NCBI GenBank assembly: GCA_025506515.1
Contig: CM046451.1
Span: 47,379,212-47,443,211, forward strand
Origin: Flaveria trinervia
Lineage: Eukaryota; Streptophyta; Magnoliopsida; Asterales; Asteraceae
Reading direction: 5' to 3'
DNA: 64,000 nucleotides
Positions 10,743 to 22,200 of this stretch are shown here, in pieces. Position numbers and translations under genes: made by a program. Numbering within the stretch: the first letter of the stretch is position 1; every line of letters starts with the position of its first letter. The notes beneath the pieces were generated by a model that made no database searches, was not told where the DNA came from, and was given only the letters and a program-made list of their open reading frames with translations.

Positions 10743-11672
10743 TGTTGGATCTTGTATGCCCAAGACACATACAAGATTGATGTGGTTAGTACGTTATGAT
10801 CCAAGTTGGGTCATACCCAATAACAAGCTAAACAAACACCAATTAGTATTTATTTGTTGATGAGATCATACAAATAAATACGACACCAATTTAGAAAATG
10901 GGTTTTTCTAAAACGTTGCTTTTGTAAAAGAACAACATTATGTGGATAATTTGTTCATGAGAAATTGTTTGTTTCATTATTGAACTTGATTAAATAATAA
11001 CAAATAAAAGTGTGTTATTGTTATAAAATTAAAAGAGGTTTTAATTTTATAAAAATGAAGGGTAAGAGTGTAACATTTTATAAAACAAAATGGGGGGAAA
11101 ACCAAACTTAGGGGCTTGGTTTCGGCCGCCCAAAGTGTTGTATGGGACTCCCTTTTGTCTTGTGATTTGCAAGGAATTAACCACTAGAACACTCTTCCAT
11201 CATCTCACCATTCTCTCGCACACACTTAAGCAACAAAAGGCTCTCCACAAGGCTGCAGATTTTCGGATTTTTCAGCTCCAAGAAGGCTGAAATTTCGGTA
11301 TGGAGGTCCCTTGGTGTAGAACTTTGGTGTGAGGCTTCCTAACTAGCTAGGTGTTTGAAGAGCTTGTGAGTATTACAAGCTTAAGGTCTTCTCCTTTGAA
11401 GGCTACCAGGTCAAGAACATCATCCCTTTCATCTTAATACATCTTCAACAACTTACACAAGAAAGGTTGTTCCTTTGTACACCCTATGGTTGTTGTTTTG
11501 TTTTGATAGCACATTATTTCACATATATTTTTTATCCTTGTTCTTGGGTTTTGTTTATGTTTGAAATGGTGAAAAATTTCAGATTACTAACCATATCTTT
11601 AAACCATATATCCACTGCGTTTTCAATTTTAAATGGTTAAACTTAGTGTTTTACATGTGACAAAACCCATCA
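10743..11672 (+). repeat. 5' LTR of element E
   Basis: Begins TGTTGGATCTTGTATGCC and ends AAAACCCATCA; 930 bp. The 3' copy is 927 bp and nearly the same along its length, with small indels and substitutions (for example a G run at 18247-18255 that is longer than in this copy). Confidence 0.93.
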
Positions 11673-11690
11673 ATGGCATCTAGAGCGGTT
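11673..11690 (+). other. Primer-binding site of element E (degenerate)
   Basis: ATGGCATCTAGAGCGG directly after the LTR corresponds to the initiator-tRNA-Met site TGGTATCAGAGC with a C for T and an inserted T. Intact versions are found in C and D. Confidence 0.7.
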
Positions 11691-13113
11691 ATGTGGAATA
11701 TTTACTTAAAAAGGTCTTGAAAAATTAGTTTTCATGGACTTTTTCAACCCATTAGGGGCTGCTTTGTTGTGGATGTATGAATCCCTTATATTTCAAGGTT
11801 TAATCTTGTATTCTTTGGTTTAACCTTAAAAGATTTACATCAAATGGCTGATTGTGTGTTTGGACAAAGCTTAAAGTTTTAGTTTATGTTGGCTGAAACT
11901 TTAGGGCTGAAATAAGGGGTTCATTGTTGTTCTTGGATGTTGAATTTGTTTCTCATTTTGGCGCATAACATAGCCTTGGCCTTGTGTGGTTGGTTTTGGT
12001 TGATTGTTGTATGTCATGTTGGTTTTGATCCTTGTAAGGGTTGTAATTTGTGTTTTGTATCTTGGGTTGTAATTTATTTATTCATTTGGTTATGTAATAA
12101 ATAGATTAGGTGCATTTCATTTATTAGAAAAATTGTATTAGGATATGATTTTGTAAAAGAAGATGCACAAGATGAAGACTCAAAGAAGGACACAAAAGAC
12201 ATGGACACTTGAAGCATTTGGATGTGGATTCAAGTGGGAGTTCATGGACACATTTTGATGTGTCATCTTCACCTTTAGGAAAGACCTTATGACAACACTT
12301 GTAATGGCAAACAAGTGTGGTCAACTTAGTGCCTATGTTTATGCACCCATGTTTGTATGTTTATGCTTGTTTGGATGTTTGTTGTTTGATTGTTTGTTTG
12401 ATATTTGGATATGCATTTCAAACTCATTAACAAACTTAACAAGCTGAAAATTTGATGGTTCTTTATCATTAAGTGGTTAATAAAAGGTTATTAAAAGGAT
12501 TAATGGTTTTAATAAAAGAGGTTTTATTAAAAGTGAACCATAGGGTACCTTGTGTTTGAAAGCATGCATATATAAGGTACATAGAGTTTTCTAAACTAAG
12601 ATTATAAAAACTTTAAATTTCTTTTATAAACAAGTTTAACACCATCCTTTTGCACCACACTGAGTCATTTGGAAGCTCTTAATGGGATAAAGGTCACCTA
12701 ACATTTTGAGGGAACTTGTGATTTGAGGTGGGGATACCATATTTGTGGGATAAAGGTCACCTAACCACTTATGTTGGAATACTCACATGCGTGTGCAAGT
12801 AGGGTAACTTGATTTGCAAACCATGTTAAATAGATCACCTACAATATGGGTTACAAAGGTGTTGATAGGATAAACATGCCGACTATACATATGATGTTTA
12901 AAGTCGATCCCATACCCTAGAAGTTGCAAAGGGTTGAAATTTTCAAAATGTTGACTACCTTGTTAATTTAAATAATGGGATAAAGGTTACCTAACCACTA
13001 TTTAAATGTAACGTTGGATTCTAGATTTTAATCTTGTGTAAGACACTTAAAAGGGGTTTTAATTATTAAAATATGAACAATATCGAAATTACTAAAATTG
13101 TTATATTTTGTAG
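11691..13113 (+). other. Long leader of element E with a repeated GGGATAAAGGTCACCTAAC word
   Basis: 1.4 kb without a gene. The word GGGATAAAGGTCACCTAAC occurs at 12684, 12747 and 12978 (the last with GGTTACC), twice followed by CACT. A shorter cousin, ATAGGATAAACATGCC, is near 12858. The core AGGTCACCT is palindromic. The stretch 11691-12650 shows nothing recognisable. Confidence 0.6.
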
Positions 13114-14470
13114 ATGGCCACCAACAATAATGAGAACAATGAAATCCCGACCGCTCACTCACTATCACTAAGAACCATTCTCCAAAAGGAGCGTCTAAAC
13201 CATAATAACTTTATTGATTGGTTTCAAAACTTGAGAATTGTTCTCAAGCAAGAGAAACGATCATACATATTAGACGATCCGATTCCCGATCAACCTAGTG
13301 AGGATGATGAGGAGCCTATAATAATTGGGTGAAATACACTGAGGACTCGGTCCAAGTGTCTTGCCTTATGTTGGCAAGTATGACTCCAGATCTCTAAAGG
13401 AGCATGAACATCATGGAGCGTATGACATGATAACCCAGTTAAAGGAAACGTTCCAACAACAAGCATGGGTTGAGCGCTTCGAAACGGTTCGAGCACTCCA
13501 TGCGTGTCGTATGGACGACACCCAATCTGTTTCATCATATGTACTTAAGATGAAAAGCGACATTGACCGCCTCGAAAGGCTGAATTGTCCCGTCTCGAAA
13601 GAGTTGGCTACGGATTTGATCCTCAACTCTTTGTCAAAAAGGTTTGACAATTTTGTAATGAATTATAACATGAACGGGTGGGACAAGAACATAAGTGAGC
13701 TTCACTCTATGCTCAAAACTCCTGAGGTGGCCATGGGTAAAAGGGTTTTACCCGTTCTCACCATCAATGAAGGTGGGAACAAGAAGAGGCATCACCCTGC
13801 ACCCAAGGCAAATGTTGCCAAGGGTAAGGGGCACTTTAGGGGAAAGAAAAAGGGAGTGGTAAGAGCGCCACCACCAAAACCAGCGGAGAAGAAGCAAAAG
13901 GTTCCTTCCAATGACCCATGCTTTAAGTGTGGGAAGATTGGACATTGGGCAAGAAATTGCCCAGTCCATCTCAAAGAGTTGCAAGCAAAGACGGATGCCG
14001 GGCAAACCTCAGGTACAATTTTCATGATCCATATTGGTCTACATTTAATATCCTCTAACACATGGGTATTGGATACCAGATGTAGAACTCATATTTGCAA
14101 CTTATTGAAGGGGTTCAAAAGAAGTAAGGACTTCAAGAAAGGGGATGTGAGCCTCTACATGGGGAATGGGGCAAACGTTCAAGTTGAAGGCCGAGGGGAC
14201 TACATCTTGAAGCTTCCAAATGGTTTGGAAGTAATTTTGAACAATATTTTGTATGCTCCTAGTTTGACTAGCAACATTATTTCTGTTGCCCAATTAAGAC
14301 AATATGGTTATGTTTTGTCATTTCTTGAGAATGAAATTCATGTTTCTTTAAATGGCACGTTTTATTTTAAAGCTAATCCCATAATGGTATTTATGAATTG
14401 GTTCGTGAAAACACATTATATGATAGCTCATTGTACCAAACCACCACTAAGAAACTCAATTGGATTTTAG
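13114..14470 (+). pseudogene. Element E gag and protease
   Basis: Start MATNNNENNE at 13114, just after the leader. The gag block reads LRTILQKERLNHNNFIDW, then NLRIVLKQEK, typical of a plant Copia capsid N-terminus. A stop at 13330 and a frameshift lead to the frame open from 13361 (WVERFETVRALHACRM, YVLKMKSDIDRLERL). A CCHC knuckle CFKCGKIGHWARNC is intact at about 13918-13959. The aspartic protease follows with WVLDTRCRTHIC, where the expected D-T/S-G active site reads D-T-R, so the protease is dead. Later VEGRGDYILKLPNG and SLTSNIISVAQL match the family. Confidence 0.9.
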
Positions 14471-15380
14471 TGATACCTATCTTTGGCATTTCCGTCTTGG
14501 TCATATAACAAGAAGCGCATACAAACACTTCAAAAGAATAGTCTTTTAAAAGAAAATGAGTATGATTCATTCGATGTATGTGAATCTTGTTTACAAGGTA
14601 AAATGACTAAGGCACCTTTTAGTGGCAAGTCCGAACGGGCAAAAGATTTATTAGGCATCATACATTCGCATGTATGTGGTCCTTTTAAGCCAATGACTAG
14701 GTACCATGAAAGATACTTCATTACCTTTACCGATGACTATAGTCGATACGGTTATGTGTACTTGTTAAGACACAAAGATGAAGCTTTTGAAATGTTCAAA
14801 ATCTTCCAAAATGAAGTAGAAAATCAACTCAACAAGAAAATAAAAATTCTCTGCACTGATAAAGGAGGTGAATACTTGAGTGATGCCTTTAGAGACTATA
14901 TTACAAGTTGTGGTATTGTCTCACAACTATACCCACCTGGAACACCATAACATAATGGTGTGTCCGAGAGGAGAAATCGAACTCTATTAGATATGGTTCG
15001 ATCTATGATGGCTAGAAGCTCACTGCCTCTATCATTTTGGGGTTTTGCTTTGCTCTCTGCGGCCCGTATTTTGAATATGGCCCCAACCAAGAAAGTGGAA
15101 ATGACACCTTTTGAAATATGGCATGGAAGGGTCTATCACTGTCCTATTTAAAGGTATGGGGTTGTGAGGCTTATGTTAAGACATCCACCCCAAACAAGCT
15201 AGAAAGCCATTCCACTAAGTGTATCTTCATTGGATATCCTAGAGATTCTATGGGATATTATTTCTATGATCCATTGGAACAAAAGGAGTTTGTTGCCAAG
15301 AAGGCTGAGTTCTTAGAAGCTAAGTTCCTTACTGAAGGAACTAGCAGTAGAACTATGGATCTTGAGGAGGATCAATAACC
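14471..15380 (+). pseudogene. Element E integrase
   Basis: The pre-integrase zinc region is present across two frames (the L-W-H-x-R-L-G-H block near 14480 and CESCLQGKMTKAPF). The catalytic core has FTDDYSRYGYVYL, then CTDKGGEY, then NGVSERRNRTLLDM, giving the D-D-E triad. A TAA at 14948-14950 stands immediately before the block with the catalytic glutamate (CAA to TAA change). The C-terminal part has FWGFALLSAARILNMAP and VWGCEAYVK, IFIGYPRDSMGYYFYDP. A stop near 15149 and a frame change separate them. Confidence 0.9.
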
Positions 15381-16526
15381 ATAACCGATACACGTTTGGT
15401 TGATACTAGCACTCAACATGAGGATGTTGAAAATGATCAAGTGGTTGATCAAATTACAAAAAACGTTCACAGATTTGGTAGAATTAGTAATCCACCTGAA
15501 AGATATGGATTTTTCGTAGATGGATGCTTTGTGGTAGATTCAGATGAACCAACCACCTATCCTGATGCAATGTCCATTTGGATTGTGACAAATGGCTTGA
15601 AGCCATGACCATTGAGATGCAATCCATGTATGACAACCAAGTGTGGGACTTGGTTGAACCACCTCTTAACTCCAAGATAGTTGGAAGTAAGTGGGTTTTC
15701 AAGAAGAAAACTGATATGCATGGAAACTTGGATACTTATAAAGCTAGACTTGTAGCAAAAGGTTTCACTCAAACTCAAGGGGTTGATTATGATGAGACTT
15801 TCTCACCAGTTGCAATGCTAAAGTCTGTTAGGATATTATTTCCCATAGCTGCTCATTATGATTATTAGATTTGTCAATTCGATGTCAAAACCGCTTTTCT
15901 AAATGGATATCTTGAGGAAGATGTATATATGGTTCAGCCTGAAGGTTTTGTCAATCCAAAACATCCTGACAAAGTATGCAAGTTAAAGAAATCAATCTAT
16001 GGATTGAAGCAAGCATCAAAAAGTTGGAATCACCGTTTTGATGAAGAAATAATCAAATTTGGGTTCATCAAAAACGCTGATGAAGCATGTGTATATAAGA
16101 AGGCTAGTGGGAGCATCACCATTTTCTTAGTATTTATGTCGATGACATCCTACTATTTGGAATTGATATTCCAACCATGGAATGTGTAAAAGCCTTGCTT
16201 GAAAGTTGTTTCTCTATTAAGGATCTTGGTGAAGCCGCCTATATTTTAGGAATAAAGATCTATAGGGATAGATCAAGGCGGTTGATAGGTTTGAATCAAA
16301 GTGCGTACATTGATAAGATCTTGAAAAGGTTCAAGATGGAAAACTCTAAGAAAGGTACCGTACCTATTCAAAGAGGAACGATATTGAGTAAGACTCAATG
16401 TTCAAGCTCAAAGGATGAGCAAGACAAAATGAAGGGAATCCCATATGCATCTGCTATAGGATCCATCATGTATGCAATGATATGCACTAGACCGGACGTG
16501 TCATGCGCCTTGAGCATGACAAGCTG
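15381..16526 (+). pseudogene. Element E reverse transcriptase
   Basis: Copia RT. Blocks in order: MTIEMQSMYDNQVWDLVEPP, KWVFKKKTDMHGNLDTYKAR, LVAKGFTQTQGVDYDETFSP, then DVKTAFLNGYLEEDVYM, GLKQASKSWN. The catalytic Y-V-D-D is encoded at 16135-16146 but lies out of frame with the DNA before it, owing to an indel near 16128. Downstream are LLESCFSIKDLGEAAYILG, GLNQSAYIDKIL and SAIGSIMYAM. There is a stop at 15866-15868 and breaks near 15600 and 16177. Confidence 0.9.
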
Positions 16527-17105
16527 ATACCAACAAAATCCAGGAAGCAGTCATTGGATGGATGTTAAGAACATACTTAAGTACCTAAGGAGGACTAAAG
16601 ATATGTTCCTAATCTATGGATCTGGTGAGGAGGAACTCGTAGTAAGGGTTACACGGATGCGAGTTTCCAAACTGATCGTGATGATTAACGATCACAATCG
16701 GGGTACATTTTCATCTTGAATAGAAGAGCTATCTCTTGCTAGAGCTCTAGGCAAGATGTGGTGGCATTATCAACTACAGAGTCAGAATACATTGCCACCT
16801 CATTAGCAGCTCAGTAAGCTGCATGGTTAAAGAAGTTCATTGCCGACCTAGGGGTGGTCCCTTCCATTCAGAACCCCTTAGAAATTCTTTGTGATAATGA
16901 GGGTGCGATTGCTCAAATCAAGGTACCCCGTGCACATCAAAAGACTAGGCACATTGAATGAAGATTCAACTACATAAGGGATGAAGTTGAAAAGGGGAAG
17001 ATATGTATTCGCAAAGTTCACATGGATCAAAACATTGCGGATCCACTCACGAAGCTTCTTGAAAAGGCAAAGCATGAAAGTCATGCTTGTGCTATGGGGC
17101 TCCAA
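16527..17105 (+). pseudogene. Element E RNase H
   Basis: Sequence matching the L RNase H (1-465) base for base in long stretches: GATGCGAGTTTCCAAAC, then AACTACAGAGTCAGAATAC, AAAGACTAGGCACATTGA, GCGGATCC. Several stops (for example TAA at 16816 and TGA at 16960) and a frameshift at the start show decay. L is the better preserved copy of this domain. Confidence 0.85.
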
Positions 17106-17897
17106 TATTCTAGTGACTGGATTTGTTCTTTAATTTTTGTAATGAGATATTGTAACCCTTTATTACTTGAATAAATTATTCAGTTATAATGATTCAACTA
17201 ATATTCCTATTTTGCATGTTTAAGATCCATGAGTAAATTATTTACTCAGAATGTCCGTAGCTGTTCATGCTTGTGGGAACGAGTATGAAGGTAATGCTAT
17301 TATGAACTTGGATTGGTAGATATTCATATGGATGAATATAGAGCAAAAGGTTGTTGCCAAGTTCATAGATATTTGTGGGATGCAAATATTGGACTGACCT
17401 GCATCTCAAATATTACTACATGGAATCTTCCTGATTGATCATAGGTAATTTTGAGTAAAGGTGAATCATTTGGTATCCTCTGACTTCAGATACATATTGG
17501 GTCTTGATACTTACTAGTTATTATACTTTGACTCAACTCTTTGCTGTTCTGAAACATGGCAGTACATAAGTCTGATTTCAGGTATGATATAAGGTAATTG
17601 TGAGAGATGTATATTATCAAGATGGGATTTCTCCCTCTTATTCATTGAGAGTAAGATGTCTAAGGCCTGGTAAAGTTAAATCAATGGAGAACGATCATTC
17701 TATGTCTCTCGGATTTAACATGACATCTGCAACAAAAGGATAGATGATTGTTCACCTAAAACCTTTCAAGTATGGTACTTGAAGAGGATGATGTTATTGA
17801 ATGGCACTTAGTCATACGTATTAAGGGTAGTAAATCGTTGTTAGGCGGCATTTATTGCTTGCATCAATCTTTTATGAATCTTGTGCAAGTGGGAGAT
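17106..17897 (+). other. Non-coding 3' tract and polypurine tract of element E
   Basis: Counterpart of 466-1261 in L, without coding capacity. It ends CAAGTGGGAGATT (17885-17897), the polypurine tract, immediately before the LTR. Confidence 0.8.
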
Positions 17898-18824
17898 TGT
17901 TGGATCTTGTATGCCCAAGACACATACAAGATTGATGTGGTTAGTACGTTATGATCCAAGTCGGGTCATACCCAATAACAAGCTAAACAAAAACCAATTA
18001 GTATTTATTTGTTGATGAGATCATACAAATAAATACCGACACCAATTTAGAAAATGGGTTTTTCTAAAACGTTGCTTTTGTAAAAGAACAACATTATGTG
18101 GATAATTTGTTCATGAGAAATTGTTTGTTTCATTATTTAACTTGATTAAATAACAACAAATAAAAGTGTGTTATTGTTATAAAATTAAAAGAGGTTTTAA
18201 TTTTATAAAAATGAAGGTAAGAGTGTAACATTTTATAAAAACAAAATGGGGGGGGGAAACCAAACTTAGGGGCTTGGTTTCGGCCGCCCAAAGTGTTGTA
18301 TGGGACTCCTTTTTGTCTTGTGATTTGCAAGGCATTAACCACTAGAACACTCTTCCATCATCTCACCTTTCTCTCACACACACTTAAGCAACAAAAGGCT
18401 CTCCACAAGGTTGCAGATTTTTGGATTTTTTAGCTCCAAAAAGGCTGAAATTTCGGTTTTGAAGGTCCCTTGGTGTAGAACTTTGGTGTGAAGCTTACTA
18501 ACTAGCTAGGTGTTTGAAGAGCTTGTGGGTAATACAAGCTTGAGGTCTTCTCCTTTGAAGGCTACCAGCTGAAGAATATCATCCCCTTCATCTTAATACA
18601 TCTTCAACAACTTACACAAGAAAGGTTTGTACACCCTATTGTTGTTGTTTTGTTTTGATAGCATATTATTTCACATATATTTTGGATCCTTGTTCTTGGA
18701 TTTTGTTTATGTTTAAAATGGTGAAAATTTTCAGATTACTAACCATATCTTTAAAGCATATATTCGCTGCATTTTCAAGTTTAAATGGTTAAACTTAGTG
18801 TTTTACATGTGGCAAAACCCATCA
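17898..18824 (+). repeat. 3' LTR of element E
   Basis: TGTTGGATCTTGTATGCC to AAAACCCATCA, 927 bp, a close copy of 10743-11672. GAAAA of the target duplication follows. Confidence 0.93.
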
Positions 18825-20400
18825 GAAAACAGGAAACGGTAACCCATTTCCTACTTTGAACCGTCAAGAAAAAGACATGGTTGAAACCGGTTCTGGAAAT
18901 AAAGAGACTAAAGCACTAACTACCCAAGGTGATGAAGGACAAGACTGGTCCTTCCGATTTGTCTCTCCTGGAGAATCAAGCATTGCTTGGGCAGAATCAT
19001 TGGATGATGGGTCTGCCAGTGAAGGTGAGATTGCAACAGAACAAGTGATGTCAAATACAAAAGAAGCTGTGAACGTGGTACATCACTTGCTTGAGGAAGA
19101 ACTCAGAGCAACAAGTTCAGAATCTCTAGCATCTGAAGAGTCTAACTCTGCATTGATGGCTAATTCAACAGATTTCTCATAGGTAAGTACTAAAGACCAA
19201 CTAATTGAAAAACATGCTTGTGATGAATGTGACAAATTTAGAGAAACCATTTATCTAAAATTTGCTAGGTTATTAGAACACAATGATAACTTAGTAAATG
19301 ACTTACAACTCTGCACTGAAGCGAATCGGATATTAAAACAAAATGAGTGCAGTTTTAAAGAAAAGATAGAACTGTTGGGTAAACAACTAAGGGAAACCAA
19401 GGTTGTTGCCTTAAATCAATCTAATGATATAAAGTTTTATCTAAATTCATTAGAAGAAACCAAAAAGGAGAAATCAGTTTTGGAAGTCAAGGTTAATTCA
19501 TTAAAACAAAACTGCATAGTTGGACTAGTTCTTCTCACATAGTACAAAACTTGGTGAAAGAATGAAACAATGGGGAAGGTTTGGGATACAAAGTAGTGCT
19601 ACCACCACATGAGCTACTTTTAAATACAAGATGTGGACCAGTTAATAACAATCCAATTAAGGATCATGTGGTGTCTACTCCTCTAGTTAGTGATCCTAAT
19701 TCCATGGGTAAACCAGTAAAATCTGTCACTAACAGAAGGAGGCTACTATGAAATCAAAAGGCAAGATGCCTATTAAGAACTTAGATGATGCAATTCAAAG
19801 GGTTAATGTAAGGTCAGGTTCACCAAAGTCCATTTCAGAACCCAAACTGACTAAACCAATTAACCACACACGTGTTAGTCATCAAAGTCCAACCAAAGGG
19901 CATGTTAAAGATGTGCAAAACATCAAAATAATTAAGTTTCTTAATAAAGGTGATACATCTAAAAGAGTTGTGACAAAACCAAACCAGACACACCTCACAT
20001 CTTCACTAAACTCAAAATCACATAAAAGTTTTCTCAGTCTGTTGAAGCAAGATCTTGCTACAGTTGTGAAAAACAAGGACATATTTCTACAAATTGTCCT
20101 TACTATCAGATACCCAAAAAGAAAATTTAACTTTATGACACACAACCAACTTCTTCTAAAATAAGATCTAACACTCCTCTTAAGAGTGTTAGTGTACCAA
20201 AAGTTCAAACAATAAGTTAGTCATCTGTTTACCACAAACAGACCTTACCCAAAACTGGCTTATGGAAAGAAAAATCAAGTATAGGGTCTGATAGTGAGAA
20301 TGATAAGAAGGAAGATATGCCCTCAGCCTCTAAACGACAATGGGTTGAGTTTATGATATATGATTCCTCTGGGTCACCCAAGCCAGTTAAGGCTTGGGTC
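18825..20400 (+). pseudogene. Element A gag, second part
   Basis: Continuation of the gag broken by E. An acidic/serine region open from 18856 (ESSIAWAESLDDG) is followed by a helical, K/E/L-rich coiled coil (19183-19530: CDECDKFRETIYLKFARLL, LGKQLRETK). A second CCHC knuckle, CYSCEKQGHISTNC, is intact at 20056-20097 but in a different frame from the open frame 19748-20164. The linker region near 20340-20410 leads into the protease. Element C has the same two-knuckle gag with a coiled coil between them. Confidence 0.7.
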
Positions 20401-21600
20401 CCAAATATGAACTAACACGTTTCTTTGACTGTGCAGGGTGTCGCTATAGCGCTATCACTAACACCTGGATTATTGATAATGGGGTGTCTAGGCACATGAC
20501 AGGGAATTCGTCCCTCCTTTTCAATGTCAAACAAATCAAAAGGGGACATGTTTCATTTCTTGGGAACAAAGGAGGATACATCACAGCACAAGGCGAAGTG
20601 GGAAATGAGAATGTCAAGTTTGACAAGGTCAACTACGTTCAACAACTACAGAACAACTTGCTTTTTGTTTCCTAGATTTGTGATAAAGTATTCAAAGTTG
20701 TTTTTTGACAACAAGAAGTGCTACATGTTGAAGAAGGACTATGTGATTAAGGAGGATAAGGTTCTTAGGTCAGCTTTAATATATAATGACTTTTATGTCT
20801 TGGATCTATCAAAAGCATCCACAACTAACCACACAGTTCAATGCTTCTTGTCAAAAGAAACTAAGAGAGACTCGATCTCGTGGCATAGCAGAATGGGACA
20901 AATCAATCCTAGAAAGATGAATCACTTGATTTAGAATAATCTAGTGAATGGTGTAAATGTTAAGAACTTCCAGCTTCCAGACTTCAGCATAGCTTGCAAG
21001 AAAGGGAAACAGACCAAGAAGGCTCGTAAGGCAAAGAAAGTTAACTCTATAGATATGCCTCTTGAGCTTCTGCACATGGATTTGTTTGGCCATGTTAACA
21101 CAAAGAGCATTGCAGGAGATCTGTATTGCTTTGTAGTAACAGATGATTACTCAAGATTATCTTGGGTGATGTTTCTAAAAGCCAAATCAGAAACTTTGGA
21201 ATCATTCAAACATCTAATAAGTACATTGGAATCACTCTACAAGCTCAAAGTTAGGCAGATTCGATCTGACAACAGAACTGAATTCAAGAATCAGTGGATG
21301 AATGCATACTGTAGAGAAAGAGGACCTGTTCATCAATTCACCTCTGCCTACACTCCACAGATGAACGGCGTAGCTGAAAGAAAGAATCGAAGTTTGATCA
21401 AGACTGCCAGAACAATGCTTGCTGACTCAAAACTACCTATTCAATTCTGGAATGACGTAGTGGCAAATGCGTGTTACACACTCATCGAGTCTTACCAGTC
21501 AAGCAACATGGAAAAACGTGTTATGAACTACTCCAGCAACGTAAACCTAATTTGGAGTATTTAGAACCGTTTGGTGCACCTTGTACATTGTTAAAGAAGA
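20401..21600 (+). pseudogene. Element A protease and integrase
   Basis: Protease: NTWIIDNGVSRHMTGNSSLL, where D-S-G-C of the family reads D-N-G-V, so the active site is changed. Pre-integrase: SWHSRMGQINPRKMNHL, interrupted by a TAG near 20933. Integrase core: LELLHMDLFGHVN, FVVTDDYSRLSWVMFLKAKS, IRSDNRTEFKN and TPQMNGVAERKNRSLIKTA, so the D-D-E residues remain. The open frame stops at 21562; a decayed tail to about 21800 (VYNNSTC-like) leads into a serine/proline-rich linker. Confidence 0.88.
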
Positions 21601-22200
21601 CTCAAAATGGGTAGTTCAGCGAGAAGACCGAAGAAGGGATATTTCTCGGATACAACATACTAGACAAGAGAGTTTACAACAACTCAACATGTTAGGTAGA
21701 AGTGTGGTCCAACGTTGACGTTCAAAGATACACCACCCCCCAAACTGGGAAAGGACCCTCACTCTTCTTTCACTATGATGTTTTTTTAAATCCTTCAATC
21801 TACCGCATTCTCATACTGATGAGTTATCTGCTAGAATGATGTACGATGCTCTTAAGACTCCTCCACCAAACTCGACATCAACAGGTTCATTAGATGATTC
21901 CTCTAACTCTTCTGGGGGAGACCTTGAAGTGAGTGAGTCTTCATCCGATGATGAGGCAGTTGACACTGCTAATGAGGACCAGGAGGAATAGGTTCCTACC
22001 AATGAAAGTACACAAGCATCAAATCCTGATGTGTCTGACACTTTGGAACCTCATACTCCAACAACTACACATCTTGAACCTGAGCTTAACAATCTGGATA
22101 ATGAGGTGACTGTTCCAACAACTCCTAGATCTTGGCTAAACGTTTATCATCCCCTAGACAATGTCATTGGGGATGTTCGATCGGGAGTATAGACCAAAAA
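21601..22200 (+). other. Linker between integrase and RT of element A
   Basis: Decayed integrase C-terminus and the low-complexity S/D/T-rich linker normal for Copia polyproteins. The opposite-strand frames here (21616-22041) are shadows. Confidence 0.5.

Larger units (their letters stand above)
10743..18824 (+). mobile_element. Complete Copia element E, nested in A
   Basis: Two LTRs (10743-11672 and 17898-18824) flank leader, gag, protease, integrase, RT and RNase H in Copia order. Flanks are GAAAT (10738-10742) and GAAAA (18825-18829), a 5-bp target duplication with one difference. Removing E joins the gag of A across the break. Internal stops make it non-autonomous. L at the left edge is the same family. 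Confidence 0.93.

Noticed and set aside
13290..14293. Several minus-strand frames over E's gag
   Set aside because: Shadows; the plus strand has gag, zinc-knuckle and protease blocks.
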